Below, piece by piece: positions 29,399 to 37,387 of a stretch of DNA of 49,632 nt. The stretch spans positions 1-49,632 of the forward strand of contig CAIXRA010000016.1 in NCBI GenBank assembly GCA_903921725.1, in the 5' to 3' direction. The translations under genes and the position numbers were made by a program. Within the stretch, counting starts at the first letter, position 1; every line of letters starts with the position of its first letter. This DNA is from an uncultured Lentisphaerota bacterium. GTDB lineage: Bacteria > Verrucomicrobiota > Lentisphaeria > Oligosphaerales > CAITYL01. Under the pieces are notes generated by a model. That model did no database searches. It worked only from the letters and a program-made list of their open reading frames with translations, and was not told where the DNA came from.

Positions 29399-31440
29399 AC
29401 CGGCGGAGATGGCGCGGCTTTCTGCCGCTGCCGGGGGTTCTCCTCCTGGCGGCGGGGACGGCCTTCGCCGCTCCGGCCTGGGAAGAACCGGGCTCCCCCT
29501 TCCGCGCGGAATTCGAGGTGCTCTCGCAGCCCGACCTGCCCGAGGCGGGCGTGGCCGTGCAGGTGCCGGCCTGCGGCCTTGCAGCGGCGGACGGTTCGGA
29601 CGTGCGCGCCACCGACGGCCGCGGCCGCGTGCTCCCCGTGCTCCCCTTGGGCGCGGGGACGGACAATTCCGCGCTGGTGCTCGTGAAGCCGCCCGCGGAC
29701 TGCCCGCGCGTCTTCTGCTACTTCGGCTCCGGCGTTCCGGCGAAGAAAAGCCCGCTCGACTTCAAGCCGGGGCTGACCCTGGATGTCCGCACCATGCCCG
29801 CCGGCCGCCCCCCCGAAAACCGCCGGGAGCTGGAGAAGCTGCTGGAGCGCTCCGAACGCATCGCCCGCCTGCCCGTGACGGAAATCTCGCAGGCCGGCAA
29901 TCCCGCCGACCTTCGCGGCGGCTATTTTCTCGTCTTCGAGGGGTTCCTGAACGTGCCGAAGGAGTTGGCGGGGACGCAGACGTTCATGCTGGTGGCCGCC
30001 GAGGCGGGCTGGCTCCAGGTCCGCGAGCGCGTGGTGGCGGAAATCGCCGGACGGCGCCGGCCGGCCGATTCCGCCCGCGGCGAATTCCGCGGTGACGCGG
30101 AGCTGCCGCCGGGGCTCTCAACGGTACGCTGCGTGGCGGCGGATTTCGGCCGCGGCGGCATGGCGGTCGTCGCGCGCTGGAAGGGGCCGAAGGAGAAGGC
30201 GGCGCTCGCCCCCCGCGATTTCCTCAAGAGCGGCGCTTCCCGGCTGCTCGGCACCGCCTGCCGCGACGCCGGCGCGGTCTGCCCCGCGTTCCGCTGCCGA
30301 GCGCTCTCCTACATCGGCTACCAGGACGTGCAGTACACCGAGGTGCAGTTCGAGACGTGCGGCGGCGGATCCGTCGAATGGCTCTTCAGCGACGGCGCGC
30401 GGCTGTCGGGCGCGAAGGTCTCCAGGGGCTTTGTCGGCCTTGACACGCGCGGCGTGACGGCGGCGGCGGGGAGGGCGGAGGCCCACGGAACCGTCACGTT
30501 CCCCCAGGCGCGTCCGCCGCCGCCGGCCAACATTTTCGCCACCGCCGATTTCCTGCGCTACAGCGCGCTTATTGCACACGAGCCGTTGGACGGCCTCGAC
30601 ATCGCCGCACTCCAGGCGTTCCGCGCCTTCCTCGCCTGCCGCGAGCGCAATCCGGACCTCATCCCCGTCTGCCAGAGCCTGATCCGCCGGAGCTCGGCAC
30701 CGACGGCTCGCTTCAACTATTCCCCGTTTCTCGAGCTGGCCCGCAGCGCGGCCGCGGACAAGCCGGAAACGGCGGCGCAGGCCTACGGGAGGCTGCTGGT
30801 CGCGGACAACCGCGAACCGTGGTGGGCCGGCGTGGCGGAGGAATATGCGGAGTTCGCACTCTTCCGCCAGCGCGACGCCAAGCTCGCGATCCGCATAGCG
30901 GACGCTCTGGAGGCGCGCGGCGGCGCCGGCTTCCGCGGCTCGGCCGCCACCATCCGCTACCTGGCCGCGCGGCAGGACGGCGACGCGGCGCGCGCCAGGG
31001 AGTGCCTGGCGGCGGCGGTGAAGGCCGTCTCCGCGCGTCCGGACTACAACCCCATCGCCGCGGTCATCCGCCGCAACGAGATGGAAACCCGCTTCGAGGA
31101 TCTGCTGAAGGCGGGGTTTCTCCAAAAAGCCTGGGAGACGCTCCGCGAGTGGCGGGAAATCTGGCCGGACGACTGGGATTCCGGGCGTCTTCCGCTGGCC
31201 CGCGCCAAGCTTTGGCGCGCCTTCGGCTGGCCTGCCGGCGCGGTGGCGGAACTGGACGGAGCGGCCAAGCTGAACCCGCTTCTGCCGAACCTACCCGAAC
31301 TCGAGTTCGTCAGAGCCCAAAGCCGGCTCGACCTCGGCGAGAACGCCGCCGCGAAGGAGACGCTGCGGGGCATCCTCGCCCAATACCCGAACCATCCCGC
31401 CGCCGCCGCCGCCCGGACGCTGCTGGAACGGCTGCGCTAA
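29392..31440 (+). CDS. Secreted protein with C-terminal TPR-like repeats
   Basis: A 682-residue exported protein that I do not recognise. A signal peptide (about 1-26, ending GTAFA-AP) is followed by a beta-rich N-terminal half ([20 protein letters not shown]) and a PA14- or LamG-like region (about 165-290: [33 protein letters not shown]). From about residue 400 to the end it is helical, with TPR-like pairs such as [30 protein letters not shown] repeats (about 650-680). It begins inside hisF (seven-base overlap), so it should be translated with the histidine genes, an odd pairing. It may be a periplasmic or surface assembly factor; no function is claimed. Confidence 0.8.
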   Translation: MVNRRRWRGFLPLPGVLLLAAGTAFAAPAWEEPGSPFRAEFEVLSQPDLPEAGVAVQVPACGLAAADGSDVRATDGRGRVLPVLPLGAGTDNSALVLVKPPADCPRVFCYFGSGVPAKKSPLDFKPGLTLDVRTMPAGRPPENRRELEKLLERSERIARLPVTEISQAGNPADLRGGYFLVFEGFLNVPKELAGTQTFMLVAAEAGWLQVRERVVAEIAGRRRPADSARGEFRGDAELPPGLSTVRCVAADFGRGGMAVVARWKGPKEKAALAPRDFLKSGASRLLGTACRDAGAVCPAFRCRALSYIGYQDVQYTEVQFETCGGGSVEWLFSDGARLSGAKVSRGFVGLDTRGVTAAAGRAEAHGTVTFPQARPPPPANIFATADFLRYSALIAHEPLDGLDIAALQAFRAFLACRERNPDLIPVCQSLIRRSSAPTARFNYSPFLELARSAAADKPETAAQAYGRLLVADNREPWWAGVAEEYAEFALFRQRDAKLAIRIADALEARGGAGFRGSAATIRYLAARQDGDAARARECLAAAVKAVSARPDYNPIAAVIRRNEMETRFEDLLKAGFLQKAWETLREWREIWPDDWDSGRLPLARAKLWRAFGWPAGAVAELDGAAKLNPLLPNLPELEFVRAQSRLDLGENAAAKETLRGILAQYPNHPAAAAARTLLERLR

Positions 31441-31694
31441 TCCGCCGGGTTGTTCGTGAAGCGTGCAACGGCACTCATGCTTCTGGCCGGTTTGCGGGGT
31501 GCCGCGCCGTGTCCGCCGTTCTGCACTTCTGCGGGAAGCGCACGCCATTGTCTTGGCGAGCACATCCATGTACTCAGCGGCAGTTTTTGTGATCCGTGCT
31601 GAAGTCTCTGGTATATACCACTGGGCATGCCTGCTGATGACGTGCGTGATACGGATGTGCGCTCAATAAAAAATTAAAAAATATTATAAACCGC
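31441..31694. other. Gene-free spacer, AT-rich at its right end
   Basis: No gene with a credible start is seen. Short frames exist on both strands (for example 31463-31669) but lack ribosome sites and homology. The last 30 bases before 31694 are almost pure A/T, in contrast to the rest of the window. Confidence 0.5.
31609..31620. promoter_or_regulatory. Perfect 12-bp palindrome, GntR-operator-like
   Basis: TGGTATATACCA is fully self-complementary. GntR-family (FadR and HutC/DasR type) operators follow TGGT-n-ACCA patterns of similar size, so it could be an operator 75 bases upstream of the next candidate promoter. One isolated copy; assignment is tentative. Confidence 0.35.
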
Positions 31695-31722
31695 TTGCGT
31701 TGTTCGAAAAAAGTATTAAAAT
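31695..31722 (+). promoter_or_regulatory. Candidate promoter in the 31.7 kb spacer
   Basis: TTGCGT (31695-31700), 16 bases, TAAAAT (31717-31722), within AT-rich DNA. The predicted start point is about 31729. The nearest downstream elements are a terminator and a sulfatase relic. Confidence 0.5.
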
Positions 31723-31728
31723 AGGGCT

Positions 31729-31857
31729 GTTAATGCGAAAATCGTAACGCGGATTGATGGAAGGTGGCGTGTTCCAGTTGGATGAACTGGTACATGGCAA
31801 AAGCAAAAGCCCCCCTACCTCCGTCCGCCAGGCAACTGGCGGCGGGGGTTCTTTTTT
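31729..31857 (+). ncRNA. Candidate short transcript (small RNA or orphan attenuator leader)
   Basis: Bounded by the promoter at 31695 and the terminator ending at 31857, about 130 nt. Besides the terminator it contains a perfect six-base hairpin CCAGTT-GGATG-AACTGG (from about 31774). An ATG frame at 31754 runs through the terminator hairpin and beyond but resembles nothing. Because a decayed sulfatase gene lies directly downstream, this may be the leader of the lost gene, left behind with its attenuator, rather than a dedicated small RNA. Confidence 0.45.
31806..31857 (+). terminator. Intrinsic terminator with GCAA tetraloop
   Basis: An inner seven-base stem CCGCCAG (31825-31831) / CTGGCGG (31836-31842) with a GNRA-type GCAA loop, an outer CCCCC/GGGGG stem and AAAAG/TTCTTTT, followed by TTTTTT (31852-31857). 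Confidence 0.8.
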
Positions 31858-31871
31858 GCCCGTAATCCATC

Positions 31872-32054
31872 CGCGCGAAAAACAGACAGGCCTGGGGGCT
31901 CTGCGACATGGAGCTGGACCGCGCGGGAATCCACGACATCGCCCGTCAGCACCCGCAGGAGGTGGAACGGGTTGCGGCCAAGTGGGAGGGATGGGCCGCA
32001 CATGCGAACGTCCTGCCCGCGTGGGGCGGGTACGAGAAACCGGCGAGGCGATAA
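31872..32054 (+). pseudogene. C-terminal remnant of a sulfatase gene
   Basis: In one frame, ending at TAA 32052-32054, the stretch reads AWGLCDMELDRAGIHDIARQ, then HPQEVERVAAKWEGWAAHAN and VLPAW. This is the typical end of formylglycine-dependent sulfatases (consensus WELYDMExDRTExxDLAxxHPExVxxLxxxWxxWAxRxxVLPW, from memory). The rest, including the catalytic Cys/Ser motif, is missing: upstream lies a terminator and AT-rich DNA. So about 55 of some 450-500 residues remain. It shows that a sulfatase gene was lost here, probably by deletion. Sulfatases are plentiful in PVC bacteria that degrade sulfated glycans. Confidence 0.75.
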
Positions 32055-32183
32055 TCGACCGGACGCCAGCCGAAAAAATTCCGGACGCCACCACGCCTGG
32101 AATCTGCGCGATGCGTTGATTAAAGCATGTACGTTCGACAAACGGCTTGCGCTGTTTGACCGGCAGCCCGGCATTTTTTGGTA

Positions 32184-33605
32184 TCATGGCGCTATTTGTC
32201 TTGCCGCTTCGGGGACGGACTTCGCTCCAAACGGCCAAGCCTCCGTACGGGGAACTCCCGCGGTTTGTCCGTGACATGAGGGGCTGTCATTCGGGACATG
32301 GCCTTGTTTCGGACATCGGCACAATTGTGTCAGCCTGGAGACATATACGAGATAGACGCACTTGACGCTTGATGTTACCAGAAAGACCGCGGCGGCAACC
32401 ATCTCCATCACGCCGGCACTTTCATGCAGCTCGAGATAATATGCCAAGGGTAGGTCGATGGCGAGCCACAGGACGACAAGCACTATGGCAAGCGACCGCA
32501 TCGGCGGCATGCCGGGTGTTTCCCGTCGGGAAATCGCCCGGTGCAAATCCGTTACAAGGCCGACAATCACGTTGAACAGCCAGTAAATATTGAACAACGG
32601 AATAAACATGCCACCGATTGCCCACTGTGGCGTCATCCGCGCCTTGCCACGCGGGATTGACCTCCATGCACGGACGACCATGAGCCAAAAGGTCACGACC
32701 ATGATGGCCTGCAACGGTGCCATGTAGGGGCGCATGGATGTCGGGCCGGCTTCTCCCCATTGCAGCCACCAGGCTGGATAGGTGGTAATAAAGTCGAACC
32801 ACGCCGGCGTCAGGCTGTTTAGTCCCGCACGCATTGGATCAATCGCGTCAATGAAAAGGAAGTAACTCCAAATCAGGGCTGAAATCATGAACAGCCGCGG
32901 AAGCGAAAGGCGGCTTGCCAGTCCGAGGATACGCGGTGTCCGCCGGGCTATGACGTATGAGGAAAGCAGAGCCAGCGGTATGGCTACCACGAACCACCAA
33001 ACCCTTTGGGTGCCGATATTAGCGGCAATCCAGCCTCCCTGCCAGGAATCCAACAGCAGGAATCCAACGCATGCAAGACAGTTAAGCAAAGCGGCCGATG
33101 CCGAGCGTGAAACGGCGGCAAAGACGGCCGTTGCCATCAAAAGGATGATCCACGGGCCACCCCAAAGCCAGAGACCCCTTTTTTCGTTCCACCAATCCGG
33201 TGGTGTCAACCGCGTAATCCAGGCCGGGTACGGTTTTCCTGCGACGGACCTGTTTACGGCCTCGCTGACAATTACAACCCTGCCTGTCTGTGCGTCAATC
33301 CATGCAACAACCTCTGTTTTGGCTGCGGCATTTTTTTCCATGACCACCCAGGTTTGTCCCTCTGGCGAAAAACCGGGCGCATCGACACGAAATCCCCGGT
33401 TGAAGGATGATTCACAATGCGCACGGAGCCTGGCGTTATTCAACGCATCTGTCCCATTCGCGCCCTTTCGGTACTGGCCGTATGCTTCGACTGCATCGGA
33501 AGGGGACTGTACCTTTGCCGTAGGCGATTCAACGGCGGAAGCCGTCGGCAGGTGTGCCACGAAAACAAACAAAACCAGCAGGAGTAGAGGCTTTAACGTG
33601 TGCAT
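32184..33605 (-). CDS. Polytopic membrane protein with DUF4328-like region
   Basis: A 473-residue membrane protein. A signal-like segment (about 4-24, ending PTASA-VE) is followed by a soluble domain of about 120 residues with a PepSY-like strand pattern (QTWVVMEKNAAAKTEVVAWI, DAQTGRVV). Then come about seven to eight hydrophobic segments (residues 145-430). The part around TPQWAIGGMFIPLFNIYWLF resembles the DUF4328 pattern, as recalled. The last ~45 residues are soluble. Start ATG 33605. The base composition looks less GC-rich than its neighbours. It lies between the sulfatase relic and a DUF362 gene and may belong to an acquired stretch. Function unknown. Confidence 0.7.
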   Translation of the reverse strand: MHTLKPLLLLVLFVFVAHLPTASAVESPTAKVQSPSDAVEAYGQYRKGANGTDALNNARLRAHCESSFNRGFRVDAPGFSPEGQTWVVMEKNAAAKTEVVAWIDAQTGRVVIVSEAVNRSVAGKPYPAWITRLTPPDWWNEKRGLWLWGGPWIILLMATAVFAAVSRSASAALLNCLACVGFLLLDSWQGGWIAANIGTQRVWWFVVAIPLALLSSYVIARRTPRILGLASRLSLPRLFMISALIWSYFLFIDAIDPMRAGLNSLTPAWFDFITTYPAWWLQWGEAGPTSMRPYMAPLQAIMVVTFWLMVVRAWRSIPRGKARMTPQWAIGGMFIPLFNIYWLFNVIVGLVTDLHRAISRRETPGMPPMRSLAIVLVVLWLAIDLPLAYYLELHESAGVMEMVAAAVFLVTSSVKCVYLVYVSRLTQLCRCPKQGHVPNDSPSCHGQTAGVPRTEAWPFGAKSVPEAARQIAP

Positions 33606-33689
33606 GGTCTATCGCTCCACATTACGGTGGCGTCCTCCCGCCTTTGGAATGGACATGCCGGCGGAGAAGCAAGGCCGGCGCGTCTCCCG

Positions 33690-34652
33690 TCACACGTCCT
33701 GGCGGATGATGTTGATCCTGGCGGGATCGGAGACACCGATTCCCATTTCGCCGGCAATCTTGAGGTAGCCGATCTTGGCGGGTGAATCCACGAAGAGCAT
33801 GGCGGCAACGGCATCGGCGGCGACCTGGTCGCGGGAGACGATGAGCTGGTTGGGTTCCTTCATTTTCTTGGCCGGCCCCTGCGGGCCGGAGTCGAGCATG
33901 ATGCGGGTGGCGTCAACAATCGTCCAGCGCGCATTTAGGAAGCCTGCGAAGTCCGCAATGCACTGGTGCAGATTGTTTTTGTGCCAGAAACCGCGGTCCT
34001 CGACGGATCCCATCCAGTTTTTCATGGCGATGGTGAGCTGGGCGCCGCCGTGGTGTTTGGCGACGGGCATGTTGATCACGACGGTCTGCGGGTCGAGGAG
34101 ATCCTTGGGCACCCTGGCGGCGAGCAATTTTTTGCCTTGCGGAATCTTCACGTCCACGAACTGCTTGCGATCTTTTGCTAGGTCAATCATCTCCGCCCCG
34201 TGCTTTTCTGCGGCGGCGCCGATTCCGCTCATCTTGAAGGTGGTGGCGGCGGGGGCGCAGGTGAATTCCGGGAGGACGACTTTCTCGATGCCGGCCTTTT
34301 TCACGCCAGCAAGGAAGGCGTCCACCAGTTCCGGGTGCGTGTTGGCGCCTTGTTCGGGGGTGCGCGGCCAAGCGGCGTTGACTTTGAGCGCCATGCGCTT
34401 GATTCCCTTGCCGAAACCGCCGTTCTTTTCAATCACCGCGAGGGCGGCGGCGATGAGCTTTTTCTTGTCCTTGCCGGTAAAAACCCATACATCCGCCTTC
34501 GTGCCTGCGGCTGCCGGTGCGGCGTCCGTCACCGCGGCGCGCAGCGGGATGGATCCAACGACGGCGGCGGCCGCGCCGCCCATGACGCCAAGGCGAACAA
34601 ATTCGCGACGGGAGAGAGGGGATGAATCCTGGCTGGCGGCGGTCTTTTTCAT
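33690..34652 (-). CDS. Tat-exported DUF362 protein
   Basis: A 320-residue protein with a twin-arginine signal (SRREFVRLGVMGGAAAAVVG, about residues 15-34), so it is folded in the cytoplasm before export. The remainder is a DUF362 domain: RMALKVNAAWPRTPEQGANT, the segment VVINMPVAKHHGGAQLTIAMKN and the closing VDSPAKIGYLKIAGEMGIGV. DUF362 proteins often carry iron-sulfur clusters, but no CxxCxxC cluster is seen here, so it is the cluster-free form. Start 34652 (MKKTAAS) has GGAG about ten bases upstream; an earlier ATG at 34688 would precede the Tat signal by twelve odd residues. Substrate unknown. It is divergent from the ABC operon. Confidence 0.88.
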   Translation of the reverse strand: MKKTAASQDSSPLSRREFVRLGVMGGAAAAVVGSIPLRAAVTDAAPAAAGTKADVWVFTGKDKKKLIAAALAVIEKNGGFGKGIKRMALKVNAAWPRTPEQGANTHPELVDAFLAGVKKAGIEKVVLPEFTCAPAATTFKMSGIGAAAEKHGAEMIDLAKDRKQFVDVKIPQGKKLLAARVPKDLLDPQTVVINMPVAKHHGGAQLTIAMKNWMGSVEDRGFWHKNNLHQCIADFAGFLNARWTIVDATRIMLDSGPQGPAKKMKEPNQLIVSRDQVAADAVAAMLFVDSPAKIGYLKIAGEMGIGVSDPARINIIRQDV

Positions 34653-34727
34653 GCACGCGGCTCCGTGATGATGGGTTGATGTCAGCATTCAATTTATCTC
34701 CCCCGCGGCGGAGTGCAATACGGGGGC

Positions 34728-34755
34728 TTGAAAAGCGGGGCGGATGATTTAAAAT
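34728..34755 (+). promoter_or_regulatory. Promoter of the ABC transporter operon
   Basis: TTGAAA (34728-34733), 16 bases, TAAAAT (34750-34755): one of the best promoter matches in the window. It implies a leader of about 118 bases. Confidence 0.6.
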
Positions 34756-34879
34756 GCAGAGATGCTCCCAAGGCGCATTCCCGTGCGCTTCCATTGCCGC
34801 CCGCCGTGCTGGATCCGCCTTGCGGCATCCGTCCGGGGGCGTCCGTTTGCGGGGCGCAGGATTTTGGGAGGGTTGCGCG

Positions 34880-35614
34880 GTGACCATGGATGCAGTCCGG
34901 ATTGAATCAGTGACCAAGCTGTACGCCGGTGCGGGACGGCCGGCGCTGGACGGGCTGGATCTGGCCGTGCAGCGCGGGGAGGTGTTCGGTTTTTTGGGGC
35001 CGAACGGTGCCGGGAAGACGACGACGATCAAGATGATTCTCGGATTTTTCGCGCCGACCTCCGGCTCGGTCCGTGTGCTGGACGGTGATCCGCAGGATCC
35101 CGCCACACGCCGGCGAATCGGCTACATGCCGGAAGTGGCCAACTATTACGGGTACCTCTCGGCATGCGAGTTGCTCGCCTTTTACGGCCGGCTGTGCGGC
35201 ATGGCCCCGGAGGCAATCCGGCGGCGGAGCGGGGAGCTGCTCGAACTGGTCGGCCTGCAGGATGCCGGAAAGAAGCCGCTCAGGCTTTTCTCAAAGGGGA
35301 TGATGCAACGGGCCGGCATTGCGCAGGCACTGCTGCACGATCCGGAGCTGCTGATTCTGGACGAACCGCTGACGGGGCTCGATCCCCTCGCGCGCATCCA
35401 GCTCCGCGACATCATCGTGATGCTGCGGAAGCAGGGGCGGACGGTGTTCTTCTCATCGCACGAGCTTTCCGAGGCGGAGCTGATTTGCGACCGCATCGGC
35501 ATCCTCAAGGACGGACGGCTGTGCTGCTGCGGGGGGATTGCGGAGGTCGCGGGCGACGGGGCGGGCAACCTGGAGCGCATCTTTCTCAGGCATATCCAGG
35601 AGGCGAAGGGATGA
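34880..35614 (+). CDS. ABC transporter ATP-binding protein
   Basis: The motor subunit of an ABC-2 type exporter, 244 residues. It has Walker A GPNGAGKTTT (near residue 43), Q-loop region MPEVANYYG, the signature LFSKGMMQRAG (an SKGM variant of LSGGQ), Walker B LLILDEPLTGLD and the switch histidine in SSHELSE. The start is a GTG at 34880 rather than ATG 34886, because GGGAGG lies eight bases before the GTG. It overlaps the permease gene by four bases. Cargo is unknown; NosF- and GldA-like systems look similar. Confidence 0.95.
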   Translation: MTMDAVRIESVTKLYAGAGRPALDGLDLAVQRGEVFGFLGPNGAGKTTTIKMILGFFAPTSGSVRVLDGDPQDPATRRRIGYMPEVANYYGYLSACELLAFYGRLCGMAPEAIRRRSGELLELVGLQDAGKKPLRLFSKGMMQRAGIAQALLHDPELLILDEPLTGLDPLARIQLRDIIVMLRKQGRTVFFSSHELSEAELICDRIGILKDGRLCCCGGIAEVAGDGAGNLERIFLRHIQEAKG

Positions 35615-36402
35615 ACGGCATGCGCGGTTCGCTGCAAAGGATCATGGCCTTGGCCCGGCTTGCTGTGGTGGATCTGTTCCGCCGCCGGGATGTGTCCGTG
35701 GCGCTGCTGCTGGCGGCGGTGGCGTTGCTGCCGCTGCTGGCGTTCAACTTCTTCGGCGTGTCGGGCGTCTGGCGGTATGTGGGGGAGGTGACGCTGCTGC
35801 TGGTGTGGATCTTCTCCATCGCCATCGGGCTCGGCGTGGCGGCGCGGCAGTTTCCCGCGGAGTTTGACAGCCGCACCATCTATCCGCTCCTCTCGAAGCC
35901 GGTGAGGCGGACGGAAATTCTGCTGGGCAAGTTTTTGGGCGCCTTCCTGGCGACGGCCTCCGCGCTGTGCCTGTTCTATGTATGTTTCCTCCTGCTGCTG
36001 TTGTTGAAGGGCGGGGGGGTGGACCCGGTCGTCGTGGCGCAGGCGTTCCTGTTTCACCTGCTGTTTGTGATGCTGCTGACGGCGATGGCGGTGACGGGCT
36101 CGCTCATCCTGACGCCCTCCGCAAACCTCACGGTCTGTGCGCTGGCCGCCGCCGGCATGCTGCTGTTCGGCGAACGGCTGGCCGGCCTGGCGGCGGGGCT
36201 TCCGCTGGCGTCGGCCATCCCGGCCTGGGCCGTGCATGCGCTGGCTCCCCACATGGAGTTCTTTGACCTGCGGTTGCGGGTCGTGCATGGCTGGCCGCCG
36301 GTGGAATGGCCGGCCAGCCTGGCCGTTGCGGCCTACGCCCTGTGCTACACGGCGGCGCTCCTGCTGCTGGCGGACCGCCTGTTCAAGCGGAAAAAGCTCT
36401 GA
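35611..36402 (+). CDS. ABC-2 type permease
   Basis: The membrane partner of the preceding ATPase, 263 residues with six hydrophobic segments. After a short amphipathic N-terminus come LLLAAVALLPLLAFNFFGV and the conserved cytoplasmic stretch FDSRTIYPLLSKPVRRTEIL, found in NosY-like permeases, followed by further segments and the basic end LFKRKKL. It starts within the ATPase stop (ATGA) with AGGAG upstream, and the TPR gene follows after seven bases. Confidence 0.92.
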   Translation: MNGMRGSLQRIMALARLAVVDLFRRRDVSVALLLAAVALLPLLAFNFFGVSGVWRYVGEVTLLLVWIFSIAIGLGVAARQFPAEFDSRTIYPLLSKPVRRTEILLGKFLGAFLATASALCLFYVCFLLLLLLKGGGVDPVVVAQAFLFHLLFVMLLTAMAVTGSLILTPSANLTVCALAAAGMLLFGERLAGLAAGLPLASAIPAWAVHALAPHMEFFDLRLRVVHGWPPVEWPASLAVAAYALCYTAALLLLADRLFKRKKL

Positions 36403-36409
36403 GGCCTTC

Positions 36410-37285
36410 ATGCGCCCGAACGGAACCAACGGAACCCTCCTGTGCGTTGCCTTGCTGGCCGCCTCCGCCGTGCTGGCCAGCTGGCTCGGGCGTCAGGGTG
36501 GCGTGCGCGGAAACCCGCGGGACGGCCGTCAGGCGGACGTGATGGCGCTGGTCTTCGGGGAGGCGCGCAAGGTGGTAAGCGGCGGCCTGTACGACCGTGC
36601 CGACCTTTATTTCCACGGCGGCATTCAGGCGGCGGCGGACAATTGTGCGGAGCAGGCGGCGGAAGGCCGCGGCGGGGCTCTGGCGGCGGCCGCCGCCGGT
36701 TCGGCCGCGCACGCGGATGAGGACGGACATGCGGAAACCGGCCTCGTCGGGGAACGCTGGGACCTGTGGAGCCGCTTGAACCGGCGCATTCATCCGACCG
36801 AGGATCGGCATGCAAGCGGTGTGCGTGAACTGAAGGAGGTCGTGCCCTGGCTTTGGGCGGCCGCGGCGGCAGACCCTCACAACACCCTTGCCTACGGTGT
36901 CGGCGCCTACTGGCTGGCCCGCGAGCTTGGCCGGGTGGATGAGGCGCTGCGTTTCATCGGGGAGGGCATCCGCAACAACCCGGACTCCTGCGAACTGGAA
37001 TTCTGCCGGGGTGAACTGCTCTATCTGCGTCCCCGCGGAAAGCGCGATCCGGCGACAATGAAGGCGTTCTCGGCGGCGCTGCGGAAGTGGACGCCCGAGC
37101 AATTTGACCGGCAGGAGGAGGCCCGGATGTGCCGCCGCAACATCCTCATGTACCTGGCAACCCTGCACGAACAGGCGGGCGGGCACGAGGCGGCTAAAAA
37201 ATGTCTGCGGGAACTCCTGCGCATGGTGCCCGACCATTCGCCCGCAATCCGCATGCTCGGCGAGATTGAGGCCGCCGGCCACTGA
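36410..37285 (+). CDS. Membrane-anchored TPR-like protein of the ABC operon
   Basis: A 291-residue protein with an N-terminal membrane anchor or uncleaved signal (TLLCVALLAASAVLASWLG, about 9-27) and a helical body with TPR-like repeats. Repeats at about 155-190 (NTLAYGVGAYWLARELGRVD) and 250-285 (MYLATLHEQAGGHEAAKKCL) have the usual spacing. A stretch rich in Ala and acidic residues (about 80-105) and the segment RLNRRIHPTEDRHAS lie between. It starts seven bases after the permease and is presumably an accessory part of that exporter, on the periplasmic side; this is inferred from operon structure only. Confidence 0.82.
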   Translation: MRPNGTNGTLLCVALLAASAVLASWLGRQGGVRGNPRDGRQADVMALVFGEARKVVSGGLYDRADLYFHGGIQAAADNCAEQAAEGRGGALAAAAAGSAAHADEDGHAETGLVGERWDLWSRLNRRIHPTEDRHASGVRELKEVVPWLWAAAAADPHNTLAYGVGAYWLARELGRVDEALRFIGEGIRNNPDSCELEFCRGELLYLRPRGKRDPATMKAFSAALRKWTPEQFDRQEEARMCRRNILMYLATLHEQAGGHEAAKKCLRELLRMVPDHSPAIRMLGEIEAAGH

Positions 37286-37387
37286 CCCCCGCCGGAAAAG
37301 CCCCGCAGCGGGCGGCATGACGCGAACGAATTTCCGTAGCACCCATTCCAACTCCGGCGTCCGGAAGTCTGGAATCAGCGGCCCGGT

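Noticed and set aside
31463..31669. A 68-codon plus-strand frame after the TPR gene
   Set aside because: No ribosome site, no recognisable domain, and Cys/Arg-rich composition typical of chance frames.
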